From Acidobacteriota bacterium (GTDB lineage Bacteria; Acidobacteriota; Terriglobia; Terriglobales; Acidobacteriaceae), in contig JANXQR010000866.1 of the NCBI GenBank assembly GCA_025353435.1, positions 1-5,903 on the forward strand: a stretch of 5,903 nt of DNA. Direction: 5' to 3'. The position numbers were made by a program, and so were the translations under genes. Every line of letters starts with the position of its first letter. Positions within the stretch are counted from its first letter, which is position 1. The notes beneath the pieces are model-generated. The model was given only the letters and a program-made list of their open reading frames with translations, was not told the origin of the DNA and made no database searches. Shown here in pieces: positions 1-5,903 of the stretch.

Positions 1-881
1 CATATCTTCACGCCATTGCCGCGGCCAGCGAGATCGAAAACGCCAAGGCGCTCGAGCAAGCGGACCAAGTGCAATTCAACAATGCCCATGCGGCCCACCA
101 GGCCGGCACAGTCTCCAATCTCGACGAGTTGCGCCCCCGCGTGCAGTATCAGGCGCAGCAACAGGCCACCATCGCCGCTGAGAATAACTACGAGAAGGAC
201 CTGATCCTGCTGAAGCGCGAAATCGGCCTTGACCCCGGCCAGAAAATCGTCCTGACAGATCGCGCTCCTTATAGCGAGCTAGCCGTGCAGACACCTGAAG
301 AAGTCCGCGCCATTGCTTACCGCAGTCGGCAGGACTATCAGAACCTCCAGAACCAGCAGGTTGAGCTTAAAGCCGTACACGCCGCTTATCGGAGCCAGCG
401 TCTGCCCACACTCAGTTTCAGCGGCAACTATGGCGTGCAGGAGATCGCCGGCGTCGGCTCTCACGGCACCTTCTTCGCGGCGGGCACGCTGAGCATCCCC
501 CTCTTTCGCGAAGCCAGTCTCCGCGGCAACATCGATGCCTCCGCGGCCCAGGTCAACGCGGTCAACTCACAGCTTGACGACCTTCGCACCAAAATCGATC
601 AACAGGTCCGCTCCGCCCTCCTCGACGTCACTGCGGCCGGCCAGCTCGTCCAGGTAGCCCGTTCCAACGTTGAGCTTGCCACCCGCGCCCTCAGCGATGA
701 ATCCGAGCGCGTGAATGCCGGTGTTGACAACACCCTGCCCCTTGTCGCCGCTCAGGCCACGCTCGCCAATGCGCAGAACAATCTCGTCGAGACCCTATAC
801 CAATACAGCATGTCCAAACTCCTGCTGGCTCGCGCTTCCGGCGTTCTGGAGACCCAATACCGCGCTTTCCTGGGCAGGTAG
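1..881 (+). CDS. TolC-family outer-membrane efflux protein, C-terminal part (5' end outside window)
   Basis: The reading frame is open from base 3 to the TAG at 879-881, giving the last 292 residues of a protein that in this family usually has about 420-500. It continues upstream of the GTG at 69: the codons before it read YLHAIAAASEIENAKALEQA, a typical helical TolC segment. The sequence is Ala/Gln/Asn-rich and mostly alpha-helical, with the OEP repeat pattern: a first coiled-coil stretch, a beta-strand region around positions 400-510 (LPTLSFSGNYGV, then GTLSIPLF), then a second long coiled coil (from SLRGNIDASAAQVN to LLLARASGVLE). Family members form trimeric outer-membrane channels that dock to a periplasmic adaptor and an RND or ABC pump to export drugs, metals or metabolites. 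The partner pump genes would be expected upstream, outside the window. The family call is firm; the substrate cannot be told. Confidence 0.9.
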   Translation, partial: YLHAIAAASEIENAKALEQADQVQFNNAHAAHQAGTVSNLDELRPRVQYQAQQQATIAAENNYEKDLILLKREIGLDPGQKIVLTDRAPYSELAVQTPEEVRAIAYRSRQDYQNLQNQQVELKAVHAAYRSQRLPTLSFSGNYGVQEIAGVGSHGTFFAAGTLSIPLFREASLRGNIDASAAQVNAVNSQLDDLRTKIDQQVRSALLDVTAAGQLVQVARSNVELATRALSDESERVNAGVDNTLPLVAAQATLANAQNNLVETLYQYSMSKLLLARASGVLETQYRAFLGR

Positions 882-923
882 CTCTCGGTATTTAACACCT
901 TGCTTCCAGAGTGCTTAAGCGCA

Positions 924-952
924 CTGAATGTCTGCTGTCCATCCCGTACAAT
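924..952 (+). promoter_or_regulatory. possible sigma70-type promoter for the 1004-4496 operon
   Basis: TACAAT at 947-952 matches the -10 consensus at five of six positions. CTGAAT at 924-929 matches TTGACA at only three of six, with a 17-base spacer. Transcription would start near 958-960, about 45 bases before the GTG at 1004. The site lies in the only sizeable gap (882-1003) upstream of the four-gene plus-strand run. The weak -35 makes this a tentative call based on position and the good -10 box. Confidence 0.25.
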
Positions 953-991
953 TCCTGTTATGCCGCAGACCAGCCTCCCGGCGCCTGCAGC

Positions 992-998
992 GGGAGAG
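992..998 (+). promoter_or_regulatory. ribosome binding site setting the GTG start at 1004
   Basis: GGGAGAG lies five bases before the GTG at 1004-1006. This start is followed at once by a signal-peptide sequence, so the site supports 1004 over the earlier in-frame GTG at 911, which has no such site and would put an unlikely 31-residue leader in front of the signal peptide. Confidence 0.6.
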
Positions 999-1003
999 CC
1001 AGC

Positions 1004-1840
1004 GTGAAAACATCTTCAATATTCTTGGCCGTTAGCCTGTGCGCAACAGCCGTAGGTGCAAACTGCCAGACTGCCGACCTCAAGACGACCCTCGCCGGAA
1101 TCAGCCACCGCGGCCGCGCGCTTTACGCATACGATCAGGCGGCGACTAACGGCACAGACGCCATCTTTGCCCTCAAGCCGAATACTGAGGGCCTCACGCA
1201 TTACCTCTGCATCCGCACACCCAAGGGCTGGCGGGTGATCTTTCCCAAGTGGAATGCGGCCCACACCAGCATTGTCGTGGCCTACGAGGCTACCGAAAAG
1301 ACTCCCGGCAAATTCGAGGCTCACAAGATCGATCCGCCGAAGCCGGGCGACAAGGATTTGCAGACGCGTGAAACTGCTCTCGAACTGGCAATCCATGACT
1401 TTACGCAGCCCAAGCGTCCCTACAATACGGCAATCCTGCCCGCGCCGGGGGGCAACTTCTACGTCTACCTTTATCCCGGCCAGATCAAGGCCAACACCTG
1501 GCCCATTGGTGGCGACATCCGTTACACCATCTCTGCGGACGGTCTGAAGATTATTGACAAGCGAACTCTGCACAAGTCGATTCAGGATTCACAGCCCAAA
1601 CCCGGATCCAATGAAGTCGCCGGCTATCACTTCCATGTCGTCACTACCCTCCCCGAGGACACGGATGTCCTTTACGTGCTGAACCGCAAGCCGTCCATGC
1701 CGGAATACATCGGGATCGAGGACACAATGAAGCCCGCCGAAATGAAGAAATTCTTCCTCGTTAACACCGACGGCAGCATCACTACGGCCTCTGAGAAGGA
1801 CATCCCCGCCAACAACCCGGCTAACAATAAGAAGAAGTAG
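1004..1840 (+). CDS. secreted protein of unknown function
   Basis: This encodes 278 residues from the GTG at 1004. I do not recognise a named family. Residues 1-19 form a signal peptide: a Lys near the start, then the hydrophobic core IFLAVSLCATAV, with likely cleavage after VGA. Cys21 follows the cleavage region, but GANC is not a proper lipobox, so a soluble periplasmic or exported protein is more likely than a lipoprotein. The mature part alternates beta-strand-like segments. Its most conserved-looking block is around residues 146-170 (PAPGGNFYVYLYPGQ, then WPIGGDIRYTISADG), followed by GYHFHVV, a PEYIG stretch and a C-terminal FLVNTDGSI. It ends in an Asn/Lys-rich tail. From memory, proteins with the APGGNFYVYLYPGQ and GGDIRY blocks recur as hypothetical proteins in Acidobacteriota; that is unchecked. 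It is the first gene of the apparent operon with the HELGH protein, pgl and glk. No catalytic motif is evident. Confidence 0.75.
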   Translation: MKTSSIFLAVSLCATAVGANCQTADLKTTLAGISHRGRALYAYDQAATNGTDAIFALKPNTEGLTHYLCIRTPKGWRVIFPKWNAAHTSIVVAYEATEKTPGKFEAHKIDPPKPGDKDLQTRETALELAIHDFTQPKRPYNTAILPAPGGNFYVYLYPGQIKANTWPIGGDIRYTISADGLKIIDKRTLHKSIQDSQPKPGSNEVAGYHFHVVTTLPEDTDVLYVLNRKPSMPEYIGIEDTMKPAEMKKFFLVNTDGSITTASEKDIPANNPANNKKK

Positions 1841-1882
1841 GACCCCCACCATAAGTGAAGGGTGCATTTACACTGGCCTTCT

Positions 1883-2629
1883 ATGTTCGGCCTTCGGCCC
1901 CGGCTTCCAGTCACTGAACAAGAGCGCCTCTGGGTAGACAGAGGCTTCGAGCGACTCGACCAAAAGCTTGGGTCGAGTCGCATGTTCAATTCGCGCGTTG
2001 TCCTTCCCACAGACGAGTTTTTTCCTGACGTCTACGACAAACGAGAGTCGGGATTAAAGTTGCTCTTTCGCCGAGTTTGCGGCTACATGGGTGTCGATTC
2101 CGCAACCGTCGACCTCGAAGTGATCCCCGATTCCAGCGAAATCATCGAGGCGCTGCCTGCATACCAATCCTCGGACGAAGGCCCGGCTGGACTGCACTTC
2201 GGGGGCACCGATTCAGAGCGTCCTTTGATCGCCGTCAAGCAATCGGCTCTCAAGGACCCCCTGGTGGTAATTGCCATCCTTGCCCACGAACTCGGGCATG
2301 TAATCTTGCTTGGCGGCGGCCATCTGAGTCGCGATGAGGAAGACATGGAGCCGATGACTGACCTTGTCACTGTCTACCTCGGCATGGGCATCTTCACCGC
2401 CAATGCATCCCGCCGATTCCTGCAGTTTCAGGATGACCGGAAGCAGGGTTGGTCGGCGAGCCGCCTCGGTTACCTCTCTGAGGTAATCTATGGGTACGCC
2501 CTCGCGCGGTTTGCACAGCTTCGCGGCGAAACTCAGCCAACGTGGATCGCCCACCTCTCAACCAACCAAAAGTCCTATTTCAAGCAATCGGCTGCCTGGC
2601 TCCGAACAAGGACCGTGCCCACTCAATGA
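1883..2629 (+). CDS. uncharacterised HExxH (zinc metallopeptidase-like) cytoplasmic protein
   Basis: This encodes 248 residues from the ATG at 1883. The in-frame GTG at 1862 would add seven residues. Neither start has a well-placed ribosome site: a GAAGG abuts the GTG directly and lies about 20 bases before the ATG. A later ATG at 1982 would remove the helix PVTEQERLWVDRGFERLDQK, which looks like part of the domain. There is no signal peptide or membrane segment. AHELGHVILLGGGHL carries an HExxH zinc motif (His135, Glu136, His139 in this numbering). About 17 residues on, EPMTDLVTVYLG offers an ExxxD (Glu156, Asp160) that could supply the third ligand, as in gluzincin peptidases. Upstream, VVLPTDEFFPDVYD is a probable family signature. 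Peptidase activity is inferred from the motif only; the substrate is unknown. It follows the secreted protein closely and precedes pgl by 50 bases. Confidence 0.75.
   Translation: MFGLRPRLPVTEQERLWVDRGFERLDQKLGSSRMFNSRVVLPTDEFFPDVYDKRESGLKLLFRRVCGYMGVDSATVDLEVIPDSSEIIEALPAYQSSDEGPAGLHFGGTDSERPLIAVKQSALKDPLVVIAILAHELGHVILLGGGHLSRDEEDMEPMTDLVTVYLGMGIFTANASRRFLQFQDDRKQGWSASRLGYLSEVIYGYALARFAQLRGETQPTWIAHLSTNQKSYFKQSAAWLRTRTVPTQ
1951..1981 (+). repeat. perfect 11-bp inverted repeat inside the HELGH gene
   Basis: GCGACTCGACC at 1951-1961 is matched by its exact reverse complement at 1971-1981, separated by the 9-base loop AAAAGCTTG. The stem is G+C-rich and would be stable in RNA. It lies in the coding sequence, about 70-100 bases after the start at 1883 and directly before an in-frame ATG at 1982. 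There is no T-run after it, so a simple intrinsic terminator is unlikely. The role is unknown; it may be chance or coding constraint. Confidence 0.6.
2470..2486 (+). repeat. short perfect inverted repeat (7-bp stem, 3-base loop)
   Basis: TTACCTC and GAGGTAA flank the loop TCT, inside the 3' part of the HELGH gene and about 200 bases before the pgl start. It is small enough to be chance. No promoter or T-run accompanies it. Confidence 0.35.
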
Positions 2630-2664
2630 ACGGTCAAGGCCGTCCACGCCAGGCCAACACCCAT

Positions 2665-2670
2665 AGGGAG
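2665..2670 (+). promoter_or_regulatory. ribosome binding site setting the pgl start at 2680
   Basis: AGGGAG lies nine bases before the ATG at 2680, a usual spacing. It favours this start over the upstream in-frame ATG at 2626, which overlaps the previous stop codon and would add 18 polar residues (MNGQGRPRQANTHRERIE) not expected in this family. Confidence 0.65.
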
Positions 2671-2679
2671 CGGATTGAA

Positions 2680-3477
2680 ATGCACAGAAAGCTGCACATC
2701 AAATACTATGTGGAGCCGGACACAGCGGCCCTCGCCCGGAGGGCAGCGCAGTATTTCAGTGAAATGGTGAGCGAAGCAGTGGCCGATCAGAACTGGGCCA
2801 GTATCGCCATCAGCGGCGGGTCCTCCCCCAAAGCCGCCTTTCAACTGCTTGCTGACCCAAATCAGCCCTGGCGCGCCCGCATGCCATGGGACAAGCTCAA
2901 TCTCTACTGGGTCGACGAGCGAACAGTCCCGGCTGATCATCCTGACTCCAACTACCGCATGACCCGTGAAGCACTTCTTGATCAGGTGCCCGTGCATTGG
3001 GATCAGGTGCATCGCATGGAAGGTGAATTAGACCCGGAGATAGCCGCCGCGCGCTATGAGGCTGAACTTCGCAATAACTTTCGCCTCGAAGGCGCAGAAA
3101 GTCCGCGTTTTGACCTCATCTCCCTCGGCATGGGTCCGGATGGCCATTGCGCTTCGCTCTTCCCCCACACCGAAGCCATCCATGAAATGACCCGCCTCGT
3201 GACCGCCAACAACGTCCCGCAGCTCAACACCCGGCGGATCACCCTGACGTGGCCGGTCATCAACCATGCTCGCTCCGTATTTTTCCTGATTGCGGGAGCC
3301 GATAAGGCCGACCGCGTTCGCGAAGTTTTCATGGGACCGCACGATCCTGAGCGCCTCCCCAGCCAACTCATCTGGCCCTCAAGCGGTATACTCACTCTGT
3401 TTCTGGATAAGGCCGCTGCTGCGCATCTGCCCGCAACCGACGGGGAAGGCAGCGGTGTTTTGGAGAGGCAACGATGA
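2680..3477 (+). CDS. pgl: 6-phosphogluconolactonase (SOL/DevB type)
   Basis: This encodes 265 residues, the usual size for the family. The enzyme hydrolyses 6-phosphoglucono-1,5-lactone to 6-phosphogluconate in the cytoplasm, the second step of the oxidative pentose phosphate pathway and also part of the Entner-Doudoroff route from glucose 6-phosphate. It shares the NagB/RpiA-like fold. Visible signatures in order: AISGGSSP (residues 43-50, sugar-phosphate loop), LYWVDERTVP (the VDER at 78-81, active-site region) followed by DSNYRM, and GMGPDGHCASLFP at 150-162 with the conserved His156. ITLTWPVINHARSVFFLIAG and a C-terminal LIWPSSGILTLFLDKAA complete the fold. It lies 50 bases after the HELGH gene and its TGA overlaps the glk start (ATGA at 3474-3477), suggesting coupled translation. 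No damage or missing motif is seen. Confidence 0.95.
   Translation: MHRKLHIKYYVEPDTAALARRAAQYFSEMVSEAVADQNWASIAISGGSSPKAAFQLLADPNQPWRARMPWDKLNLYWVDERTVPADHPDSNYRMTREALLDQVPVHWDQVHRMEGELDPEIAAARYEAELRNNFRLEGAESPRFDLISLGMGPDGHCASLFPHTEAIHEMTRLVTANNVPQLNTRRITLTWPVINHARSVFFLIAGADKADRVREVFMGPHDPERLPSQLIWPSSGILTLFLDKAAAAHLPATDGEGSGVLERQR
3462..3468 (+). promoter_or_regulatory. ribosome binding site for glk inside the end of pgl
   Basis: GGAGAGG lies five bases before the glk ATG at 3474, inside the last codons of pgl. Together with the ATGA stop-start overlap it indicates that glk has its own site but is placed for translational coupling with pgl. Confidence 0.7.
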
Positions 3478-4496
3478 TTCTGGCCGGCGACGTAGGCGGC
3501 ACCAAGGTTCACCTGGCGCTGTACGACTTTAACAACGGAAAGCTCACTTACAAACGCGAAAATCGATTTCCAGCCAAGGAATATTCGGGCCTCGAAGACA
3601 TCGTTCGCGAGTTTCTATCCTCTGACAAGGCCACCGCGGCCTGCTTTGGCGTTCCCGGCCCAGTCCGCGATGGACGCCTGCGCCTCACCAACCTGCCGTG
3701 GACCCTCGACAGCCGCGAACTCGCAGCCAACCTCCACATCGATCACGTCTTTCTGATCAACGACCTCGAAGCCAATGGCTACGGTATTGCCGAGCTCCAG
3801 CCAGACCAGATCTACACCCTCGCTGAAGGCGACCCCAGCCAGATCGGCAACCGCGCACTCATTGCCGCGGGCACAGGCCTCGGAGAAGGCCTCCTCACCT
3901 GGAACGGCCGCATGCACACCCCTTACCCTTCCGAGGGTGGACACGCCGACTACGCTCCCCGCAACGAGGATGAAATCGACCTGCTCCGCTACCTGAAGCA
4001 GAAATACAACGGTCGTATCAGCTGGGAACGCGTCGTCAGCGGCATGGGCATGACCAGCATCTTCGAGTTTCTTCGCGACGTTCGCGGCATGGAAGTTGCG
4101 CCCGATCTCGCCGAACAAATCGCGGATGCCCACGACCCCAACTCCATCATCACGGAGATGGCGCTCGCCGGCCGCAGCGAAATCTGCGAGCGCACCATGG
4201 ACATGTTCGTCTCCGCTTACGGCGCAGAGGCCGGCAACCTCGCTCTCAAAATTCTCTCCGTCGGCGGCCTCTACATTGGCGGCGGCATCGCACCCCGCAT
4301 CCTCGAGAAGCTCAAGGACGGCACCTTCATGAAGGCATTCACTGACAAGGGCCGGCTCTCACAACTCCTCATCAACATGCCCGTCCGCGTCATTCTCGAA
4401 AGCCGCGCCGCCGTCATGGGCGCCGCTGCCTTTGCTGAAGCACGAGCCGCCGAACTCAGCGGCGTCTCCGCGCGCGCTGCCTCCGTCAAATTCTAA
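3474..4496 (+). CDS. glk: glucokinase (Glk family, ATP-dependent)
   Basis: This encodes 340 residues, close to the 320-340 usual for the proteobacterial-type Glk family. The enzyme phosphorylates glucose to glucose 6-phosphate in the cytoplasm. The N-terminal phosphate loop is LAGDVGGTKVHLALYDF (Asp6, Gly8-Gly9-Thr10). FGVPGPVRDGRLRLTNLPW is followed by LINDLEANGYG with Asn96 and Asp97, aligning with glucose-binding Asn99 and the catalytic base Asp100 of E. coli Glk. AAGTGLGEGLL is the second phosphate motif. PSEGGHADYAP gives Glu154 and His157, and WERVVSGMGM gives Glu185, matching the remaining E. coli sugar ligands Glu157, His160 and Glu187. GGLYIGGGIAPRIL is the adenosine-binding segment. 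There is no ROK-type zinc Cys cluster (CxCGxxGC), so this is not a ROK kinase. It overlaps pgl by four bases and ends the plus-strand operon at a TAA, with a second TAA two bases further on. Confidence 0.95.
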   Translation: MILAGDVGGTKVHLALYDFNNGKLTYKRENRFPAKEYSGLEDIVREFLSSDKATAACFGVPGPVRDGRLRLTNLPWTLDSRELAANLHIDHVFLINDLEANGYGIAELQPDQIYTLAEGDPSQIGNRALIAAGTGLGEGLLTWNGRMHTPYPSEGGHADYAPRNEDEIDLLRYLKQKYNGRISWERVVSGMGMTSIFEFLRDVRGMEVAPDLAEQIADAHDPNSIITEMALAGRSEICERTMDMFVSAYGAEAGNLALKILSVGGLYIGGGIAPRILEKLKDGTFMKAFTDKGRLSQLLINMPVRVILESRAAVMGAAAFAEARAAELSGVSARAASVKF

Positions 4497-4519
4497 CTAA
4501 GCGCTCACTGCGCAATGGA

Positions 4520-4550
4520 CCAAGGGCCAGCCCCATCGGCTGGCCTTTGG
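4520..4550. terminator. probable bidirectional terminator between convergent genes
   Basis: CCAAGGGCCAGCC pairs with GGCTGGCCTTTGG: 13 base pairs including one G-U wobble, around the 5-base loop CCATC. It sits in the 61-base gap between the glk stop (4496) and the stop of the minus-strand TonB_C gene (4558), where both transcripts should end. The plus-strand side has only TTT in the distal arm and no long U-run, so it is not a textbook intrinsic terminator, but the position and strong stem support the call. Confidence 0.75.
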
Positions 4551-4557
4551 GTGCCAT

Positions 4558-5613
4558 TCAGCCGCCCAGGCTGAAGATCACGTTGATGGTCGTCTTCACT
4601 TCTACCGGCTGCCCATTCAAGATGTAAGGCTTGTACTCCCAGTGAGACACGGCCAACAGTGCGGAAGCCGCGAGTGACGGCGATGGAGCCGAAACCACGT
4701 GGAGATCGTGGACCGCTCCATCCATTCCGATAATTCCTTCTATTACCACCTTTCCACTCACACCGGCCTGCTTCGCGTCGTTGGGGTAAACAGGGGTCTG
4801 ATTCTTAATAAGAAATCCCTGCGCCACGCCTGCGCTGATTGCGACGAGGGAAAGAGCGTCCGAGTGTGAGGCATCCGCGGGGGGCGTCAATTCCGGGTCG
4901 TCCAACTTGAGTCCCGTAACCGTCTCGACTTCCGCAGTTAAGAGCTTGCGTTTGCCTTCGAGCATTTCAATCTCGCGTGCCAAGTAGCGGTCTTGCAGTT
5001 TCGCGATCTTGTCGAACGCCGTGGTTAACGCCCCTCCCGCATAACTGAGGCGTAACGCCGGTAACTTCAGATCGAAGCAATAGGTTTGGAAGATTCCCGT
5101 GGGGGCTTCTTGAATGCGGCCGTAGGAAGGAGTCATGGGAACCACCTCTACGCAAGGGAGCTTGACCTTTCCGATTTCAACCGTCTGGCGCTCGAATCTT
5201 GATCTGGCGGGGTTCAATTCCTCTTCGCGGGGCAGTGGCGAAAACAACGCGCTTTGCAACTTGTACTCGAAAAACCGGAGACGTTCGCCGGAGTCGAGGT
5301 ACGCGTGCTTTCCCCCGGCAATTTGCCAGTCCGAATGAGTGGCGCCAGGCCGCGTCCAGGTGCGTCGATTCACTTCGGGCGATACCCACCAATATTCGAA
5401 GGAGCCCTTCTCGGAGGGCTGCCCCTTGTTGTCATAAAGTTGATACGTCGCCTTGAGATGGAAGGGCTTCACGGACCCATCATTGAAGTGGTAATGCGGC
5501 GCAGCTGCCCGCAGGATCGCCAGCGGCTCTTTGGGGAGTTCCGGAGCTTGATCGGTCGCGGTTTGACTCAATGCAGGCAAAGCTGCCAAACAACACAAAA
5601 CCAGGGCACGCAT
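4558..5613 (-). CDS. secreted TonB_C-domain protein (energy-transducer TonB-like)
   Basis: This encodes 351 residues. Residues 1-16 look like a short signal peptide (Arg2, hydrophobic ALVLCCLAALPAL, cleavage after ALS). Residues about 48-190 form a beta-rich region (FHLKATYQLYD, KGSFEYWWVSPE, HAYLDSGERLRFFEYKLQ) that recalls LolA-like lipid-carrier folds; that is a guess from pattern only. Cys154 and Cys179 could form a disulfide. A charged helical stretch follows (about 198-230). Residues 273-349 are a TonB C-terminal domain: TPVYPNDAKQAGVSGKVVIE, GMDGAVHDLHVVS, then HWEYKPYILNGQPVEVKTTI. True TonB has an N-terminal membrane anchor and a Pro-rich spacer; both are missing, so energy transduction from ExbB/ExbD is doubtful. 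Periplasmic binding or scaffolding is an alternative. No clear ribosome site precedes the ATG. The gene converges on glk and lies 54 bases downstream of the partial minus-strand gene. Confidence 0.85.
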   Translation of the reverse strand: MRALVLCCLAALPALSQTATDQAPELPKEPLAILRAAAPHYHFNDGSVKPFHLKATYQLYDNKGQPSEKGSFEYWWVSPEVNRRTWTRPGATHSDWQIAGGKHAYLDSGERLRFFEYKLQSALFSPLPREEELNPARSRFERQTVEIGKVKLPCVEVVPMTPSYGRIQEAPTGIFQTYCFDLKLPALRLSYAGGALTTAFDKIAKLQDRYLAREIEMLEGKRKLLTAEVETVTGLKLDDPELTPPADASHSDALSLVAISAGVAQGFLIKNQTPVYPNDAKQAGVSGKVVIEGIIGMDGAVHDLHVVSAPSPSLAASALLAVSHWEYKPYILNGQPVEVKTTINVIFSLGG

Positions 5614-5667
5614 AGTGCGAAAAGACTATCACCCGCGCTTCTGGCTTTGCTTCATTCAAAGCGTTCG

Positions 5668-5903
5668 TCAATGAGTGCCGTCGCGTTGCATTGCAATCTC
5701 AATCTTCCTCTGAATCAAGTGCGGCTTCGCATCCCCACACTTCGTCAGCGCCTCATCCTCGCAGACGCGCTCAATTGTCTTGACAGGGTTGTCCATCGTT
5801 GCGCTCACAATATGCCCATCGGCCAGGCTGATCGTAATCTCATCCGTAAACGTCTCTTCTCCCACGCCCGCATCGAACTTCCCCTCCGGAGTCTTACTCA
5901 CCG
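5668..5903 (-). CDS. C-terminal end of a protein of unknown function (5' end outside window)
   Basis: The minus-strand frame is open from the right window edge to the TGA at 5668-5670, about 78 codons. A GTG at 5901-5899 could be a start, but the sequence there (SKTPEGKFDAGVGEET) reads like the middle of a protein, so I treat it as partial. Visible features are beta-strand-like ITISLADGHIVSATMDNPV, then ERVCEDEALTKCGD with two Cys eight residues apart that could form a disulfide in an exported protein, then LIQRKIEIAMQ. I cannot name a family. The VSATMDNPV block and Cys pair recall small hypothetical proteins of Acidobacteriota, from memory and unchecked. Its stop lies 54 bases before the TonB_C gene on the same strand, so the two may be co-transcribed. 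Confidence 0.6.
   Translation of the reverse strand, partial: VSKTPEGKFDAGVGEETFTDEITISLADGHIVSATMDNPVKTIERVCEDEALTKCGDAKPHLIQRKIEIAMQRDGTH

Noticed and set aside
910..925. AGTGC/GCACT inverted repeat with 6-base loop after the TolC gene
   Set aside because: A 5-bp stem without a T-run is too weak to call a terminator. It could be an operator near the tentative promoter, but it is within chance expectation.
911..1003. Upstream in-frame extension of the secreted protein to the GTG at 911
   Set aside because: No ribosome site precedes 911, and the 31 added residues would bury the signal peptide; the GTG at 1004 has both a site and a signal peptide directly after it.
1016..1573. 185-codon minus-strand open frame opposite the secreted protein gene
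   Set aside because: It lies wholly antisense to a gene with a clear signal peptide and ribosome site, its translation shows no domain pattern, and long antisense frames are common in G+C-rich DNA.
1871..1919. ACTGG/CCAGT arms and the GGCCTTCGGCC stretch around the HELGH gene start
   Set aside because: The outer arms pair for only five bases and the inner stem is four bases; I saw no consistent longer fold that would support a riboswitch or attenuator.
3615..4133. 172-codon minus-strand open frame opposite glk
   Set aside because: It mirrors the glucokinase codons, with conserved glk motifs explaining the sequence; its protein has no recognisable feature.
5614..5667. Search for a promoter before the minus-strand TonB_C gene
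   Set aside because: TTGAAT-like and GATAGT-like boxes are present on the minus strand but are 23 bases apart, too far for a sigma70 promoter, and no clear ribosome site was found.

Overview
The window looks like an ordinary chromosomal stretch from a G+C-rich, diderm heterotrophic bacterium. Gene content fits best with Acidobacteriota (Terriglobia): an outer-membrane efflux channel, a secreted TonB_C-domain protein without the usual membrane anchor, a Pgl-Glk sugar-phosphate pair, and secreted proteins of no known family. The taxonomic call is inference from gene content and style; no rRNA, tRNA, mobile element, CRISPR array or phage gene is visible.

Layout. (1) Positions 1-881, plus strand: the C-terminal part of a TolC/OEP-type outer-membrane efflux protein, cut by the left window edge. 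(2) Positions 1004-4496, plus strand: four closely spaced genes that look like one transcription unit. They are a secreted protein of unknown function, a cytoplasmic protein with an HELGH zinc-peptidase motif, 6-phosphogluconolactonase (pgl) and glucokinase (glk). Gaps are short (42 or 21 bases depending on the start chosen, then 50 bases, then a 4-base ATGA overlap between pgl and glk). (3) Positions 4520-4550: a strong hairpin between two convergent genes, likely a two-way terminator. (4) Positions 4558-5903, minus strand: a secreted TonB_C-domain protein preceded by the C-terminal end of a small protein cut by the right edge.

Function. Glk makes glucose 6-phosphate. After glucose-6-phosphate dehydrogenase (not in this window) oxidises it, Pgl hydrolyses 6-phosphogluconolactone to 6-phosphogluconate, feeding the oxidative pentose phosphate or Entner-Doudoroff route. 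The overlapping pgl-glk pair therefore supplies two of the first three steps. The two upstream genes have no clear metabolic link to this pair; their place in the same apparent operon is the main open question. The flanking genes concern the cell envelope (efflux, periplasmic TonB_C protein).

Nothing here amounts to a demonstrable new system. The items most worth a second look are the uncharacterised HELGH protein linked to glk/pgl, a perfect 11-bp inverted repeat near the start of that gene, the unknown secreted protein at the head of the operon, and the unanchored TonB_C protein.
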